Assembly (NCBI RefSeq): GCF_003324165.1
Contig: NW_025407847.1
Span: 278,219-342,218 of the forward strand
DNA length: 64,000 bases
Origin: Naegleria lovaniensis
Lineage: Eukaryota; Heterolobosea; Eutetramitea; Acrasida; Naegleriidae
Direction of reading: 5' to 3'
The notes beneath the pieces were generated by a model. That model ran no database searches and had not been told where the DNA came from. It saw nothing but the letters and a program-made list of their open reading frames with translations. The position numbers and the translations under genes were made by a program. Positions 31,682 to 43,484 of the stretch are shown piece after piece (the first letter of the stretch is position 1; each line of letters begins with the position of its first letter).

Positions 31682-32003
31682 GGTTCATGGTGGTGGTGTT
31701 GTCGAGTGTTTTTTTGTTGGTGTCAATTGTCCAAACATGAAATGAGAGGTTCAATAACAATGTGATGCGTTGGGCCTGAATCTTGGATTCTCTTTAGCGT
31801 GGATGAACCTAAAGAAGATCCTTTAGAGCTCTATTAAGACCACTTTAAGACTAGATGTATTATTGGAGAGTACTGTCAAGAAATCACAAACATCAAGACA
31901 CTTTTCAACAATGGCTCTGTTCATTTTCAGCTGTGTAACGATTAATTAACTTTTACTTTTGCACAAAGCACGAAAAAGGGCATTGGTCGTTTTGGATGAA
32001 AAA
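31682..32003. promoter_or_regulatory. divergent upstream region
   Basis: These 322 bp lie between the start codons of the PAS-RGS sensor and the next plus-strand gene. I see no gene; promoters for both are expected here. Confidence 0.35.
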
Positions 32004-33646
32004 ATGCCTTTCGATTCGTCTTCAGCGAGTGGGGATGGTTCCTCTGCCATTAAAAAAGGCTTGATTGCAATCGGATTAACAGCAACAACATTATTATCGT
32101 ATGCTGCATATAAATATTGGCACGCTGGTGAAGATGAAAATACAAAACAAAAATCAGCTTCAAAATCAACAATTCCGAATTATTCTCTGAGTACTGGAGA
32201 TGAGAAAAGATTTGAATCGTGGAAGACTTTTGAAAACAAGAAACTCGGAATTTTATTTAAATATCCTCCGACCTATGAAGCTTCTTTGATTAACAGCAGC
32301 CATTTGAGTCAGATTCAGCTAGTTGATACGGAGAGTATGTTATTCAGTCATTAGTGTTTTTTAAATTGTGATGATCTTCATCTTGCCCTATTTTGATAGA
32401 TCCTCATTCATCGGTAGTGATTTTGATTAGTGTTGAAGAAAATATGATGAATTTCGATGCACTCGAATATTCTGAACAAAATTTGGAACTCCTAACACAA
32501 CAAGCGATGGGTAAAGTTAATATTTTGCAAAAACAGGGATTTTACACCAATGGCAATAAGGGAGTTGAAATATTATTTGATATTATTGGAGAAAACAGCA
32601 CGATCAAAGCTTACATTGCAAGTATATCTCAAGAATCTAAATGCTATATGGTACAACATTTGGTGTCTTCATCCTCTGGAATTGTAGAAAATTTTAACGT
32701 CAATTTAATTAGAGATATAATAAGAAATTTGCAAATTTCAAAACCAACCTATTTTGGAAAAGCTACGATATGCAAAATGAATGGAATGGAGGTTACATTT
32801 CCATCACTGTTCTACTCTATTAGACCTAACAAAGAAACTTTATTGACTATTGCAAGATATCACAAGGAAGAGGTTGTGAAAGAAATATCGATATTTAACA
32901 TGGGTGATAATTTCTCTAAAGACACTTATTTAAAAAACATCAAGAATATGCGCTCTTTAAAAGAAATTCCCGGCTCTATTAGCATTTGCGGATCCATGGG
33001 AGATGTTATGACATACTCAGACAACAATGAAAAGCATATTGATGTAATTGTGAAATTAGAAAATGTATACTATTTGATTGCATCTCATTGCAAGGAAGAA
33101 ATTTTTGAAGATTTTAAAGCAGAAGCTTTATTGGCAGCAAAAAGCCTAAAGTTCACAGAAGCAAGACTTAAAGATGAGCTTCTGTACGAAAATTCAGAAT
33201 ACAGATTCAAGATTGTCGTACCTCCCAATCAAATCATCCATCAATTCTCTCATCAGGAACCTGTTGTATCTTTTCTTTCGTCAGATACTACGAATGAGGA
33301 ATTAGATTACTCCAAATTGACCCTTGAAGCTATGGTGTCAGTTGAACCTGCTCCAGAAAATGTTACTAACATTGAACAGGTCAAGCAGACATCAAGAAAA
33401 TTACTGTTAGAAAACCCAAAGTTCACAATTCTCAATGAAGATATTTCCAAAATCAATGGTCATGATTGCTATACAAGTATTTATACTCTCTCGAACGAAG
33501 GCAGCTTGGGGTTAACATTTATGGTTACTTCAATTTTGCATGAACAAAAAGTGTATTCAATCTCAACCTACACTCTTGCTCAAGCATACGACCAAGAGGT
33601 TGCCAAACTCTTCCAGAGAATTCACAACAGCTTTCAGTTATTTTAA
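32004..33646 (+). CDS. single-pass membrane protein, unrecognised
   Basis: The exons are 32004..32334 and 32400..33646 (525 residues); the 65-nt intron joins VDTEN-PHSSVVILI. Upstream open frame lacks an ATG, so MPFDSSS is taken as the start. A TM helix near residues 20-35 (GLIAIGLTATTLLSYAAYKYW) is followed by a large soluble part. That part seems to hold three related alpha/beta units of about 150 residues. Each starts with a phrase such as FKYPPTYEASL, FPSLFYSIRP or FKIVVPPNQII and ends in a helix. The pattern recalls PsbP/DcrB-type folds but is too weak to name. A mitochondrial or ER membrane location is possible. Confidence 0.8.
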
Positions 33647-33714
33647 CACAAGAGAATAATAATTTTGAAAGAATGTGTGCAAGGGAAGAGCTTTCAAAGA
33701 AGGATAAAATTTTG

Positions 33715-35874
33715 TTATTGCTTATTTGCTTCCATCTCCATTTGTTTACGCTTTAAATGAACCAATTTCTCTCTAACTTGATTGTCTTGATCTCTATGAC
33801 GTTCAAAATCAATATCCTGATCGAGCTTCTCCTTGTCTTTTCCTGACAAATCTTGGTGTTTTCGTTTTTCAAGATCTTGCTCCACCAATTGCGAGGCGTT
33901 CTTAATTTCATTGAAAATGGTGTCTAATTTTTGGCTCAATGGATTTTCATAACCAAGATAAACATCTCTTGCCTCCTCGAACTTTCTCTTTGCTTTTTCG
34001 TTCATATTTAATTTGATGTATGTCTTACCAAGCTCTAGACATAAATCTCCAACATCAGGGTGATATTGAGTGGGAAAAGATGCATCATATGCCTTATAGG
34101 AAGCAAGGAAATGCTTTTCAGCCTCCTCATAGTTTCCTTGATGGAAGAAGAATTTGCCCTAACGAATTTGTGAAATGATGGCTTATCGAACATAATACTT
34201 ATCCAAAATAATACTTACAATATTCATGAGAGCTGTTGCAACAACGTGGTTATTTCCATCTTGAATCGATTTGGCAATGATATATGCCTTTTGATAGTAA
34301 GCAAGAGCTTCTTCTGGTAAATTCTTTTCTTCAGAGATCTTACCCAAGCTGTTCAAAATAAATGCAATGTCAAAAGTAGTGTTGGTGTCTTGTGAACCAG
34401 CTGATTTCATCGTGTTGTGAATATCTAAAGACGTCTTGAAAAAGTTTTCAGCATTAAAAAAGTCTTTTCGATTCAAGTATATTGTTCCAAGAGTGAGGTA
34501 ACACTTTCCAGTTTCTACAAGCTTTCGAATTTGTTCAGCATGTGATAAATCCACATTTGCATCGGTCTCAGAAAAGATTTCTAAAGCTTTCCGTGTGAAG
34601 TCTTCACAGTGCTTTAAATCTCCTCGTGAAGCGTGCAAAACGCCCAAAGAATAGTATAAACTTCCAATCTTGGGATGTTTTTCACCTAACACTTTTTGAA
34701 TGAACTCAATAGCGTATTGGTAAAGCTCTTCAGCCTTATCTGGCATTTCCAAATACATCGCACAGTGAGCCATATTCAAATAAACATTTCCAATAATTTC
34801 AAATGCGTCTTCAGAAATTGTAACAGAAGATGAGTCATTCTCAAGTTTTACAAAATAATCTTGGAATTGGACAAGCTTATTAAAGGTGAAATAAGCATCC
34901 TCATACTCTTTCATGCGGTAGTAAACAGTTCCAAGATTATCTAGAGCTTTCAACAAGTTAATGGGTACGAATTCCAATTCATGAATATTGCTCTTTGGTA
35001 ACTTGGACTTGTATTCAGCATATTCTTTGGACTCTTTCTTTTGTACATCTTTCAGCTCCATAAAAGGCTTTGAGAGGTTCTTTGCCTGTTCATATTCATT
35101 TCTAATTTCTCTTTCGTCCTTCTTATAAATTGGGTTAATTGTTTGTTCAAACAACTTGATTGCCTTTTGGAATGTTTTTTTAGCATCTGCCAAATTACTT
35201 TGCTTGAGAGCGATTTCACCCAAGTAATTCCATTCTGATGAAAGATCAAAGCTATATTCGGTAATTTCTTGCTTGGATAATGATTTTTGTGCTTCCAAGA
35301 ACGCTTTAGTCTTAATTTCAATGCATTTAGATTGATGTTGGTATGCCAATTTCAGTTTATCAACAGCAACATTAATCATGCTTAGCTTGTGATAGGCTTC
35401 TCCTGTTTTAACACTATTCTCTCCAAATATTTTAGTTGCCAGAGGAATATATTGTGCTAAAGCACGTTCGGCCTTTTCATACATGAATATTTTGCAATAG
35501 AGATCGCTCAACTCATCATAAATATCGCACAAAGCTTGCTCCGAAATGTTATTTTGATTATAATTTAGTTCTGTTTCAATTTGGTAAATTCTATCTTCGA
35601 TCTGCAAAACGTTTTTAGGAGCATACTTCTCAGCCTCTTTAGCGATGGCAGTGATAGGATCGATTTGAAGCTTGTTGCCATAGGTAGAGAAATGTTTGAT
35701 GGCACCGGAGTGATGGAAAGTCGACTGTTGGATTAATTTGAATTGTTGTGTGATATTAGATGAAGCTGCCAGCAAGAATCCTTTTCGAAATACTTGATGA
35801 TGGCTCGTTTTGAAAAGTAGCGATGAAGCAAAACATGATGAGAGTAAAGAACGGGAGGTGTTGGCAAAACTCAT
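33715..35874 (-). CDS. TPR-repeat protein, probably mitochondrial
   Basis: The exons are complement(33715..34158, 34219..35874) with a 60-nt intron; joining gives ALMNI-GKFFFHQGNYEEAEKHF. The protein has 699 residues. The first about 65 are basic, Ser-rich and free of acid (SFANTSRSLLSSCFASSLLF, RKGFLLAASS), a typical mitochondrial targeting leader. At least eight tetratricopeptide repeats of the kinesin-light-chain type follow (YEKAERALAQYIPLATKIFG, AEELYQYAIEFIQKVLGEKH, LGVLHASRGDLKHCEDFTRK, ALAYYQKAYIIAKS). A charged coiled tail ends in KRKQMEMEANKQ. It is probably a protein-interaction scaffold; the partner is unknown. Confidence 0.88.
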
Positions 35875-35907
35875 TTTTTTCAACAAAATTCCAACAATAA
35901 TATTAAT

Positions 35908-37977
35908 TTACTCGTATTTGTTCAACATATCTTTAAGAACATCAAAGTCCTTTTTCTCTTTTTGCTCCTCTTCTTTTTTCATCTTCTTTTTTGGAAGATA
36001 CACTTCCTTGATCCATTGTCTTGTTTTTGTTGGAGCAAAAGCATTTGGGTCTGGAATGTATTTTCTAATCCAAGGATGATTAAATAATTGTTTTGCAGAT
36101 GGTCTGTCAATGGTTTGTTTTGCCATACATTTCTGTACAAAATCAATGAACTCGTCAGAAAAATCTCCTGATTTGATGATTACTACATTGGAATCTGTGA
36201 CATATTGCAGTAAATTCCATAAACTGGACTCTGAACCTTTTTCAAAGGGTAGAGAGCCACAAGCGCATTCAGCAATTGAAACACCAACACTCCAAATATC
36301 ACTATCAAAACTATGAGAGTCACCTCGAAGTCGTTCTGGTGACATGTAGTAATATGTTCCTTGGAAGGTTTTGAACTTTTTGGACTCAGATTGTTGAGAC
36401 ATTCCGAAATCAGTCAATTTTACGATTCCTAATGAATGTCAGTAATTTATCAAGGATAATCTTTCATAAAAGCTTACCTTTTTTGTTGAGTAAAATATTT
36501 GCTGGTTTGATATCTCTGTTGTTTTGCAAAATTTTACATTGTTACGTCTCGTTTCAACTTTTCAGTTTAAACATACCTATGGATAATGCCCTTTCCTTCC
36601 AGGTAGTCTAGAGCTTTCAAAATTTGGAAAGTCATTTCTGCCAATACAGGTTCTGGGATAGTACCAACAGTGGTATAAACGTCCTCCAAAGAGCCACAAT
36701 CCATGTATTCAATTAAAAGTCGGATTGTGCCTTCTCTATGAAAAGCTTCATAAAATTTTACAACATTTTCACAACAAACACTTTCATAAAGAGCCTTGAC
36801 TTCTGAGATAATCTGCTTAGGTTTAACACCTTCTTCATAGAGATCGATAATTTTCATTGCAAACCTTTTGGAACGGTCACTCTTTAAGACAGCTCTAATA
36901 ACTTTAGCAGATGCACCAGCGCCTAGTGCTGTTTTAGAAATATGTAAATCTTCGTAATTGATTTTTGGTGATTTTCGTTTCCCAGTAATGGAGTCAAAAA
37001 AGGATGGAGAAGAGGCATCTGTAGTATTGTCAGCTGAAATAGGAGTGGATCCACTCGAAGCGTTTTGTCTGTTCGTTTCGTCTGATGTTGTAGATGTTAT
37101 ACTGGTGGTTGTTGAAGGTACAGTTGGAGATTCCTCGTTTGATCCTTTTAGACCATACTTTCCGATTTCAATGGCTCCTGCTTTCCAAGTGCCACTTTGA
37201 GAACTGTAATCATGCAAAACAGTGATAAGACATCTCCTGCATCTCAAATACTTACACTGAAAATTCATGATCTAATCCTACTCCAGGCACTTTGTTTTTG
37301 CTTGGTAAATTGAGAGTTAAATGTAAATTCTTTTTGCCTTGCTTTTTGTTAGACTCTGTTTTGGGTCTATTTAGTGGAGTAAATTGAAGTGGAGTGATAC
37401 CGCTTGGTAAAGCACCTGCTGAAAGAGGAAGCTTTTCAGAAGGAGATGAAGCAGAAGAAATGGTTGATGCAGAACTGGGACTCTTTGTTTGTGTTTTTGA
37501 TACAAGAACGGGAGGGGTAGACAACAGTTTAATCTTGAGAGGGCTACCACCGGCAGAGGATAAAGAGGAAATAGTTGGAGGTGCGAAAATGGTGCTCGGA
37601 TCAGAAGTGGTTGTTGGCAAGTTCGGCTTTCCCTCTCCCCCGTTGTTGTTATTAGCATACTGATCCAACAAGAATGATGGAATTTCATCAATTAAATTTT
37701 CTGATGATGAAGAATCAGAATCGGTAATCACATCATTACTTAAAGGTGCTTTTATCGAGAGTCCTAACTTGTTTGTATTCCGCTTTGTTTTAATGATGTT
37801 TTGTTGTTGTGTATTGTTTTTTGATGATCTGATTAAATTAGCTGGTTGTTGTTGTATGGAATTACTCTCGGGTACGCTTGAGGATGTCGATGCTGATGAA
37901 GTGTTATGACTCTGTGGTTCGGCAGCCTGATTCTCATTCTGAGGAGGTGGCACGTGTGCAGACGTGTCGAAAGACAT
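35908..37977 (-). CDS. MAP kinase kinase (STE7-like)
   Basis: This dual-specificity kinase would phosphorylate a MAP kinase. The exons are complement(35908..36428, 36478..36515, 36577..37203, 37256..37977), giving 635 residues; the third exon is 38 nt. The N-terminal 330 residues are low-complexity Ser/Pro/Asn. The kinase domain has LGAGASAKVIRAV (Gly loop), FAMKII (Lys), HRDIKPANILLNKKG (catalytic loop across two introns), DFGMS and the MKK-type activation loop FQGTYYYMSPERL. Helix DSDIWSVGVS and the short C-tail are normal. The introns are only 49, 61 and 52 nt. Its stop is 33 bp upstream of the TPR gene's start, so the intervening promoter is very small. Confidence 0.92.
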
Positions 37978-38051
37978 TTTTTGGATTCTGGGTCACCGAA
38001 AGCCTCTTGCCAAGCAAAGACTCGAGAGAACTGTTTCTCTTTTTCCTTGTT

Positions 38052-38800
38052 CTAACGGAATTCTTTATTGCCCAACCTTTTTGGAACAATTAGATGAACC
38101 ATACGAACATTGTCGAGAGTGGTAAAGTCGATCACTTCTGTGGCATGGGGTTCTGTGGATTGTAAAGTTGGTGTTTGAACAAACGTGGAAGGACCTTCTT
38201 TTACGGGCGATTGTGTATGAAGAGAAGTATTTTCATGGAGTGAAAGAAACTTTTTGTACTCTCGATCAATCAAACACCACAAGTAAAGATCAGCCCATGA
38301 TATCTTTCCACCTACCAAACAAGCATCTCTTTCTGGTATTAAGATGGATTCAAAATAATGTAACAACTTTCGAGTCACATCAACGTTAGAATGTTGTAAG
38401 CACTCACTAATCATCTCGACATATTCATCGGACAAGCAAGCATCTAAATCATTGTCCATCGGATACAAATGTGCTTTTCTAGCTAAATATCTTCCAATGG
38501 TTCCTGCATGCAAGAACTTCATATTATGAGGAAGTTGAACGTAGGGATGCTCCTGAGAATGAAATACCGAGGTTGGAAAAGCCCTCAAATCGGAATATGG
38601 ATTTAATTGAAGAGTATGTTCTGGAGGAAGGTTGTGTTGCAAGGAAGTTTGCGACGATGAAGTACTGAAATGAATTGGTATATTTGCCACTGTTCCAAGC
38701 ATTTCAAACACTTGCTTCTCAATATTAGGGAAGAGTGAAATTTAGCGTCTGAACATACCTTGAAAGCCAAATGTTCTTCGGAAATGATTAAGCCTTTCAT
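38052..38800 (-). CDS. glutathione S-transferase-like protein
   Basis: The exons are complement(38052..38717, 38759..38800) with a 41-nt intron, giving 235 residues. The first exon encodes only MKGLIISEEHLAFK. The N-terminal half is a shortened thioredoxin-like region ending in the GST-type MKFLHAGTIGRYLARKAHLYP (parts shown). The C-terminal half is all-helical and has GGKISWADLYLWCLIDREY, the usual GST-C core. The Gly-site Tyr/Ser/Cys is not obvious, so it may be a non-catalytic GST-fold or sigma-class-like protein. The MKK gene starts 74 bp further on in the same direction. Confidence 0.75.
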
Positions 38801-38892
38801 TGTGTTTAGCGATAGGATGAATAGATGTCTTGTTTTTTAGATGATTATTAAAAGTTATTCTCACTCCTAAAAGGAAGTTTTCTAAAATTCAA

Positions 38893-41311
38893 ATGATTTC
38901 TATCAATTCATTCCATAAACCGTTATTTACTAGGACATCTATAGTATTTCCAAAAAACGACATTAAAACCAATCTCACACTGCAAAAAATGTTTCAAGAA
39001 CATTCTCCAACCAATTTTCCACCACTGTCGTCCAACCCTCCACCACCGTCGGATGATCACTCATCTGACGGACAGAGGTATCAATATGATCTGGACCACA
39101 ATAATCTAAATCAGAACGATGAGAAAATTCCATCTTCGGAAAGCGCCGTTATGATTGAAATCCAAGAAGAACATCCAATGATTGAAGAAAATAATACTCA
39201 TCATCCGCTAAATTCGTCGCAAGATGTGTTGGAACTCAATCACGCTCCAAATAGACCCTTTGTTGAAGAACACATACACTATGCTCCAGAAAATGTACAA
39301 GTGTTTTCGTTGAATGAAGCGGTCATTGATGAACAAAAACAAGATGATTCCGCAATGGAAGGAAAAACACAACTGGATGAAATGTTAGAATTTCAAAAAG
39401 AAGCCGAGAAAGAGCTGACCACAAGTGAAAAGATCAAGAAATATTTCAAAGAAGGTAGGTCAGTAACAGTATCCGACCATTACGAGGAGCAATTATGTTG
39501 CTTTAGAATTTGATTTTAAATCAAGGAAATTAGTATATTTCTATATCAGCCATTTCCTTGCCTCTTGGGTGAGTACTTGTTTTAGAACCCCTTTTTAAAT
39601 CAAATTTGTAATGTGAAAACAGGGAGATCGGTAAGTGTTATTAAGCATTTGAAAAAGATTACTTTCCAAATTTCAGAATGTGGTAAGTGTCACATAACCG
39701 GTTCAGCAGTTTTTGTAACTAGTAATTATTACAAAGGGCATTCGCATTACCTGTAATATTTGGAGACATGTTCACTGGTACTTTACTTCCAATGGCTTTA
39801 TTTGGATTTATTCATCGTTTGACTTGTGTTATCTTTGGACCAAACATGGGGTACATTGTGGACACTAAACCTCGATTTAAAGGCAAGTGATTTAACTACT
39901 CCACACGTTTTCATCAATATTAACTTTAATGACAGTCATGACATCAGCACTAATCATTCAAAACTCATGTGTCGCAATCACAACAGTCATGATATTTTTA
40001 TTAGCAGTTTATGGATTAACAGACGAGCAGAAGAAAGAGACGCCCAATCAAAACGACGATGAAAACAAAGCACTCTTTGTATGGCCATTTAAGACAACAC
40101 TCTCAATAATTTTATTTATTTCGTGTACCTTGATTGGTGCTGTTTCTGAACTTGCAGCAATGGTCACGAGTGTTGCAAGAACTAAGGATTGGTGTGTCGT
40201 GATTGCTCGTTCTGAAACTCTTTCTCTTGAAAAAATTAACTCCATGATGAGACGATTGGATATGGTTTCTCTCATTGTGTCTCCAGTGTTTTTTGGTTTA
40301 ATTGTAACTTTTGCTGGATACAAAGTTGGAGCAATCATTGTTTGTGCATGGAATGTCATTTCCTTGCTTCCAGAATATTTCTGTATTTACAAAGTGTACA
40401 ATGAAACAACAGATCTTCACATTTCCAAATATGAACAAGAACAAAAATTCAAAGCAGAGAGAGAACGAGAGCTTGAATCTGCTCAAAATACAGAAGAAAT
40501 GGAACAGATTGACTTGGAGCAGAAGAAAGAAGAGCCACCCACTGTGAATTTAAAACATCAAAATATTTTCAAGGTAAGTTGCCACTGGTATTCATAATGA
40601 AGTTCAAATATATGTATGACACGCCAATGGAATGAACAGGTTCTCTATAAAGGATGGAAGTTATACATTCAACAAAAAGTCCTTCTTTCAAGCTTGGCAT
40701 TTGTATTACTTTTCATTACTGTGCTCACTCATGGCGGCTTGCTTTTATCATATTTGAAGAGTCACAATATCCACTCTGCTGTGTTGGGTGTATTCCAAGC
40801 ATTGAGTGCCATCTCAGGGTTAAGTTCCACGTTTTTAGGCCCATTCCTCATAAGAAGATACAAAGTATTCAAAGGAGGCTTGATATCCATTTACTTGCAA
40901 TTTTGGTGTCTTGTCGTTGGAGTAGCGTTCTTCATTGGATTCCATTTCTTTACTGAGAAACTTTCGTTTGCTGTATATTTGTTCCTTATTTGTGTGGTGT
41001 TTAGTAGACTTGGGTTATATTCTTTTGATTTAGCAGAAATTCAAATTATGCAACAATTAGTGGATCAAGCAGATTCAGGAATTATCAACGCGACTGAAGG
41101 CTCGCTTACTAAGGTGGCAGACTTGGTGGTCTTCATAGCTGCATTACTCTTCTCAACTCCATCGAACTTTGTCATTCTGGTTATTGGTTCTTTGTGTTGT
41201 GTTGGATCAGCATGCCTTCTCTATTCTCTTTGGTATTTGAGGCACAAAAAACATTTCCCACAATGGCTACAAGAAATTGAGGATGAAGAAAGGATGAGAT
41301 CCCAAAAGTAA
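38893..41311 (+). CDS. SLC40A1: ferroportin-like iron exporter with two consecutive microexons
   Basis: This is a probable metal exporter of the plasma membrane or phagosome. The exons are 38893..39454, 39534..39568, 39623..39630, 39677..39682, 39737..39882, 39936..40573 and 40640..41311 (688 residues). A disordered N-terminal domain of about 185 residues precedes 10-12 TM helices. Family blocks are ASW-GDR-MW-AFALPVIFGD (human STWGDRMW), KPRFKVMTSALIIQNS, VARTKDWCVVIARSETLSLE, MRRLDMVSLIVSP and SGIINATEGSLTKVADL. The GDRMW motif is assembled from an 8-nt and a 6-nt exon. The fifth intron is GC-AG (AAAG|GCAAGT). A second in-frame ATG at 38989 is possible. Confidence 0.92.
39623..39630 (+). 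other. 8-nt microexon in ferroportin
   Basis: aaacag|GGAGATCG|gtaagt sits between introns of 54 and 46 nt. It encodes Gly-Asp and two bases of Arg in the GDRMW motif. Confidence 0.88.
39677..39682 (+). other. 6-nt microexon in ferroportin
   Basis: tttcag|AATGTG|gtaagt sits between introns of 46 and 54 nt. It completes the Arg codon, then encodes Met and two bases of Trp. The frame is kept with or without it, but skipping would replace Arg-Met-Trp with a single Arg. Confidence 0.85.
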
Positions 41312-41422
41312 GACGTAACATATAAACTATTCAATCTTTTTATCGTTACAATTCATGTAATTGAATTTCAATAATTTAATATAAATTGAATAGGCTGTTA
41401 AAAACCAACAGCTCGTACAATA

Positions 41423-43205
41423 TTAATAACCACCTTGCTCACCAAATACCTTGATAATTTCAGAATTCATTGGATTTGGATTGCCTATAATTTCAGGATG
41501 TTGTGTCTTTATCCAGTTCCACAAGTAATCAGCCATGAGTGATTGTCCAGGTTGGCTCAAGTGAAAACCATCAAAAGGTTCAATTAAATCTTTTGGTTGT
41601 CCTCCTTTTTTCACCCATTCATCCAAAACTCCTTTCAGTGGAAATTCATGGTAATACATCTTGAATTGTTTGAATGAGTACTTTTGAATAATCTTGTCGT
41701 AGACTGTTGAAAGCAATACTGCTTGAGCACTTGTTATATTTCGAACAGTTGCATTTGTATTCATCCATCCCCAACATGGATTGCTATCTAAACAATTCAA
41801 AAAATCATACATGTCTGGATATGGAACTCCTAATGGGTGCATTTGATTTTTCAAAAATTCAAATAAATAACCTCCTTGTGCAAGACCTACAAATACAACG
41901 CTAGAACCAGCTGGAAGAATGTTTTCCAAATAATTCAAGCTAACAAGAACGTTTCTTTCAAATTCTTCAGGTGTGGTAAAATCAAAATTGTGAGCTGGAT
42001 GACAAACATCATTACCAACTAAAGAATAGAATGCAAGCACTGGTTGATCATTGAATTGGTCTCGAGTCCATGTCTTGATGATATCCTCCATGGCTCCAGT
42101 ACGAGCTCCATTGACAGCTATGGTTGCATAATCTCTGTGAACACATCTATTGTGATTTCTCAAATGTTTGTAGATGGATGATGAAGGCCCTGGAGTCAAA
42201 TTAGAGTATGAAGAGTTTAAAAATCCTGTTGCCCAAGCCAACATTGGCCAATCGAGTTCTATCATTGTTGTGTGGGATAACATTCAATAGTGAAGTAACA
42301 ATTTGTTGTTGTTGTTGTTGTTTGTGAAACGATATATATCGATTGTGTCAATAATACGTACCATTGGTCAACATTTCCCAAAGTTGCGAGTAAGTTTGAG
42401 CATTCATATATTCAGGTTGAACTAATTCTGGAGGAATTCTGAAATGAGCTGAAAGAGAATCTCCAAAAACAACAACACCCATGGTCTTGGAAATGGTGTC
42501 ATTACAAAATAATTGCTCGTAACTTCTTCCCTTCTCATCGTAACCATAAATTCCGTTACAATTATGGTCATACATTGGTGAAAGAGATGTCTTCTTTCTT
42601 CCTGGATAAACAGTTGCATCATTATCATTACAATCAGCTCCTCTCCATGCGCTACCTCTTAAATTGAACTCTGTGGAATGAAGATCACCGTCCACATCAC
42701 TTACTGGCAAATGATTATTGAGAGAGTTATAGAATGGAGCAATGATCAGATCTAACAACTTTCTCCACCAATTCTCTCTGAATACCTTTCTTGGAGGAGA
42801 GGCAGCACCCTGAGCTGTTGCTCCTCGTTTAAACAAGGTACACTGCTCAAAGTCTTTGCATGGTCCCAATTCCCGACAAATTACATCGGGTGTTTGGCGT
42901 TCTTCCAACATTTTGATCAATACTTCTGCTTCAAGGGTAACAAACATTTTGCAGAAGGATGAAAGCTTATCGGGTAAGAAGCTACAAATTTCCATCAATG
43001 CTTTATCGATGGGTTGTTGTTTGTAATTGATGTAGCTCTCAACAGCTCTGAACACAATAACACATCCCGCACACTCTCCTCCACCACCGATCGCTTGTAC
43101 TTGGGAGTGAGAGGAGGCTTGAAAGAGGGTCATCACGAAAAGGAAGCCCAACAAACACAGAGCTACCACCATCCATGACGACGATGATGATTTTCGCACG
43201 AACAT
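41423..43205 (-). CDS. AOAH: acyloxyacyl hydrolase (LPS-deacylating lipase)
   Basis: This is a secreted or lysosomal lipase that removes secondary acyl chains from lipid A; in an amoeba it would act on bacterial prey. The exons are complement(41423..42258, 42362..43205), giving 559 residues against about 575 in human. A signal peptide (VVALCLLGFLFVMTLF) comes first. A saposin-B domain with six Cys follows (CAGCVIVFRAVE ... DVICRELGPC). A Ca-binding DVDGD and DCNDNDATVYPG segment comes next. The GDSL hydrolase has FGDSLSAHF (Ser), LVGNDVC (Asn) and DGFHLSQPGQ (Asp, His). The saposin plus GDSL order is diagnostic. The intron carries a short TTG microsatellite. Confidence 0.95.
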
Positions 43206-43484
43206 TTTTTAAACACGACGACGGCGTGAAGAATCACCAAGTGAAACACTGCCAAAATAGTTTTGGTTTTTTGTGCCGTTCGGTGTTGCGGAAGGAGTTG
43301 ATTACAACCAAAACGCTTTGGACGTTTGATGTTTGTAAACTGGAGGTCCGGCGCTCGAGTGGTTGGGCGTAACCTTAATCCAGCTTTATTTCACATCAGG
43401 TTTGACATTCCAAATGTAAGGAGAACCCTACAAGGGGAATATTCGATGCCGAGGCTAAAGCTTGCTTAATCCAGAATATAAAAA

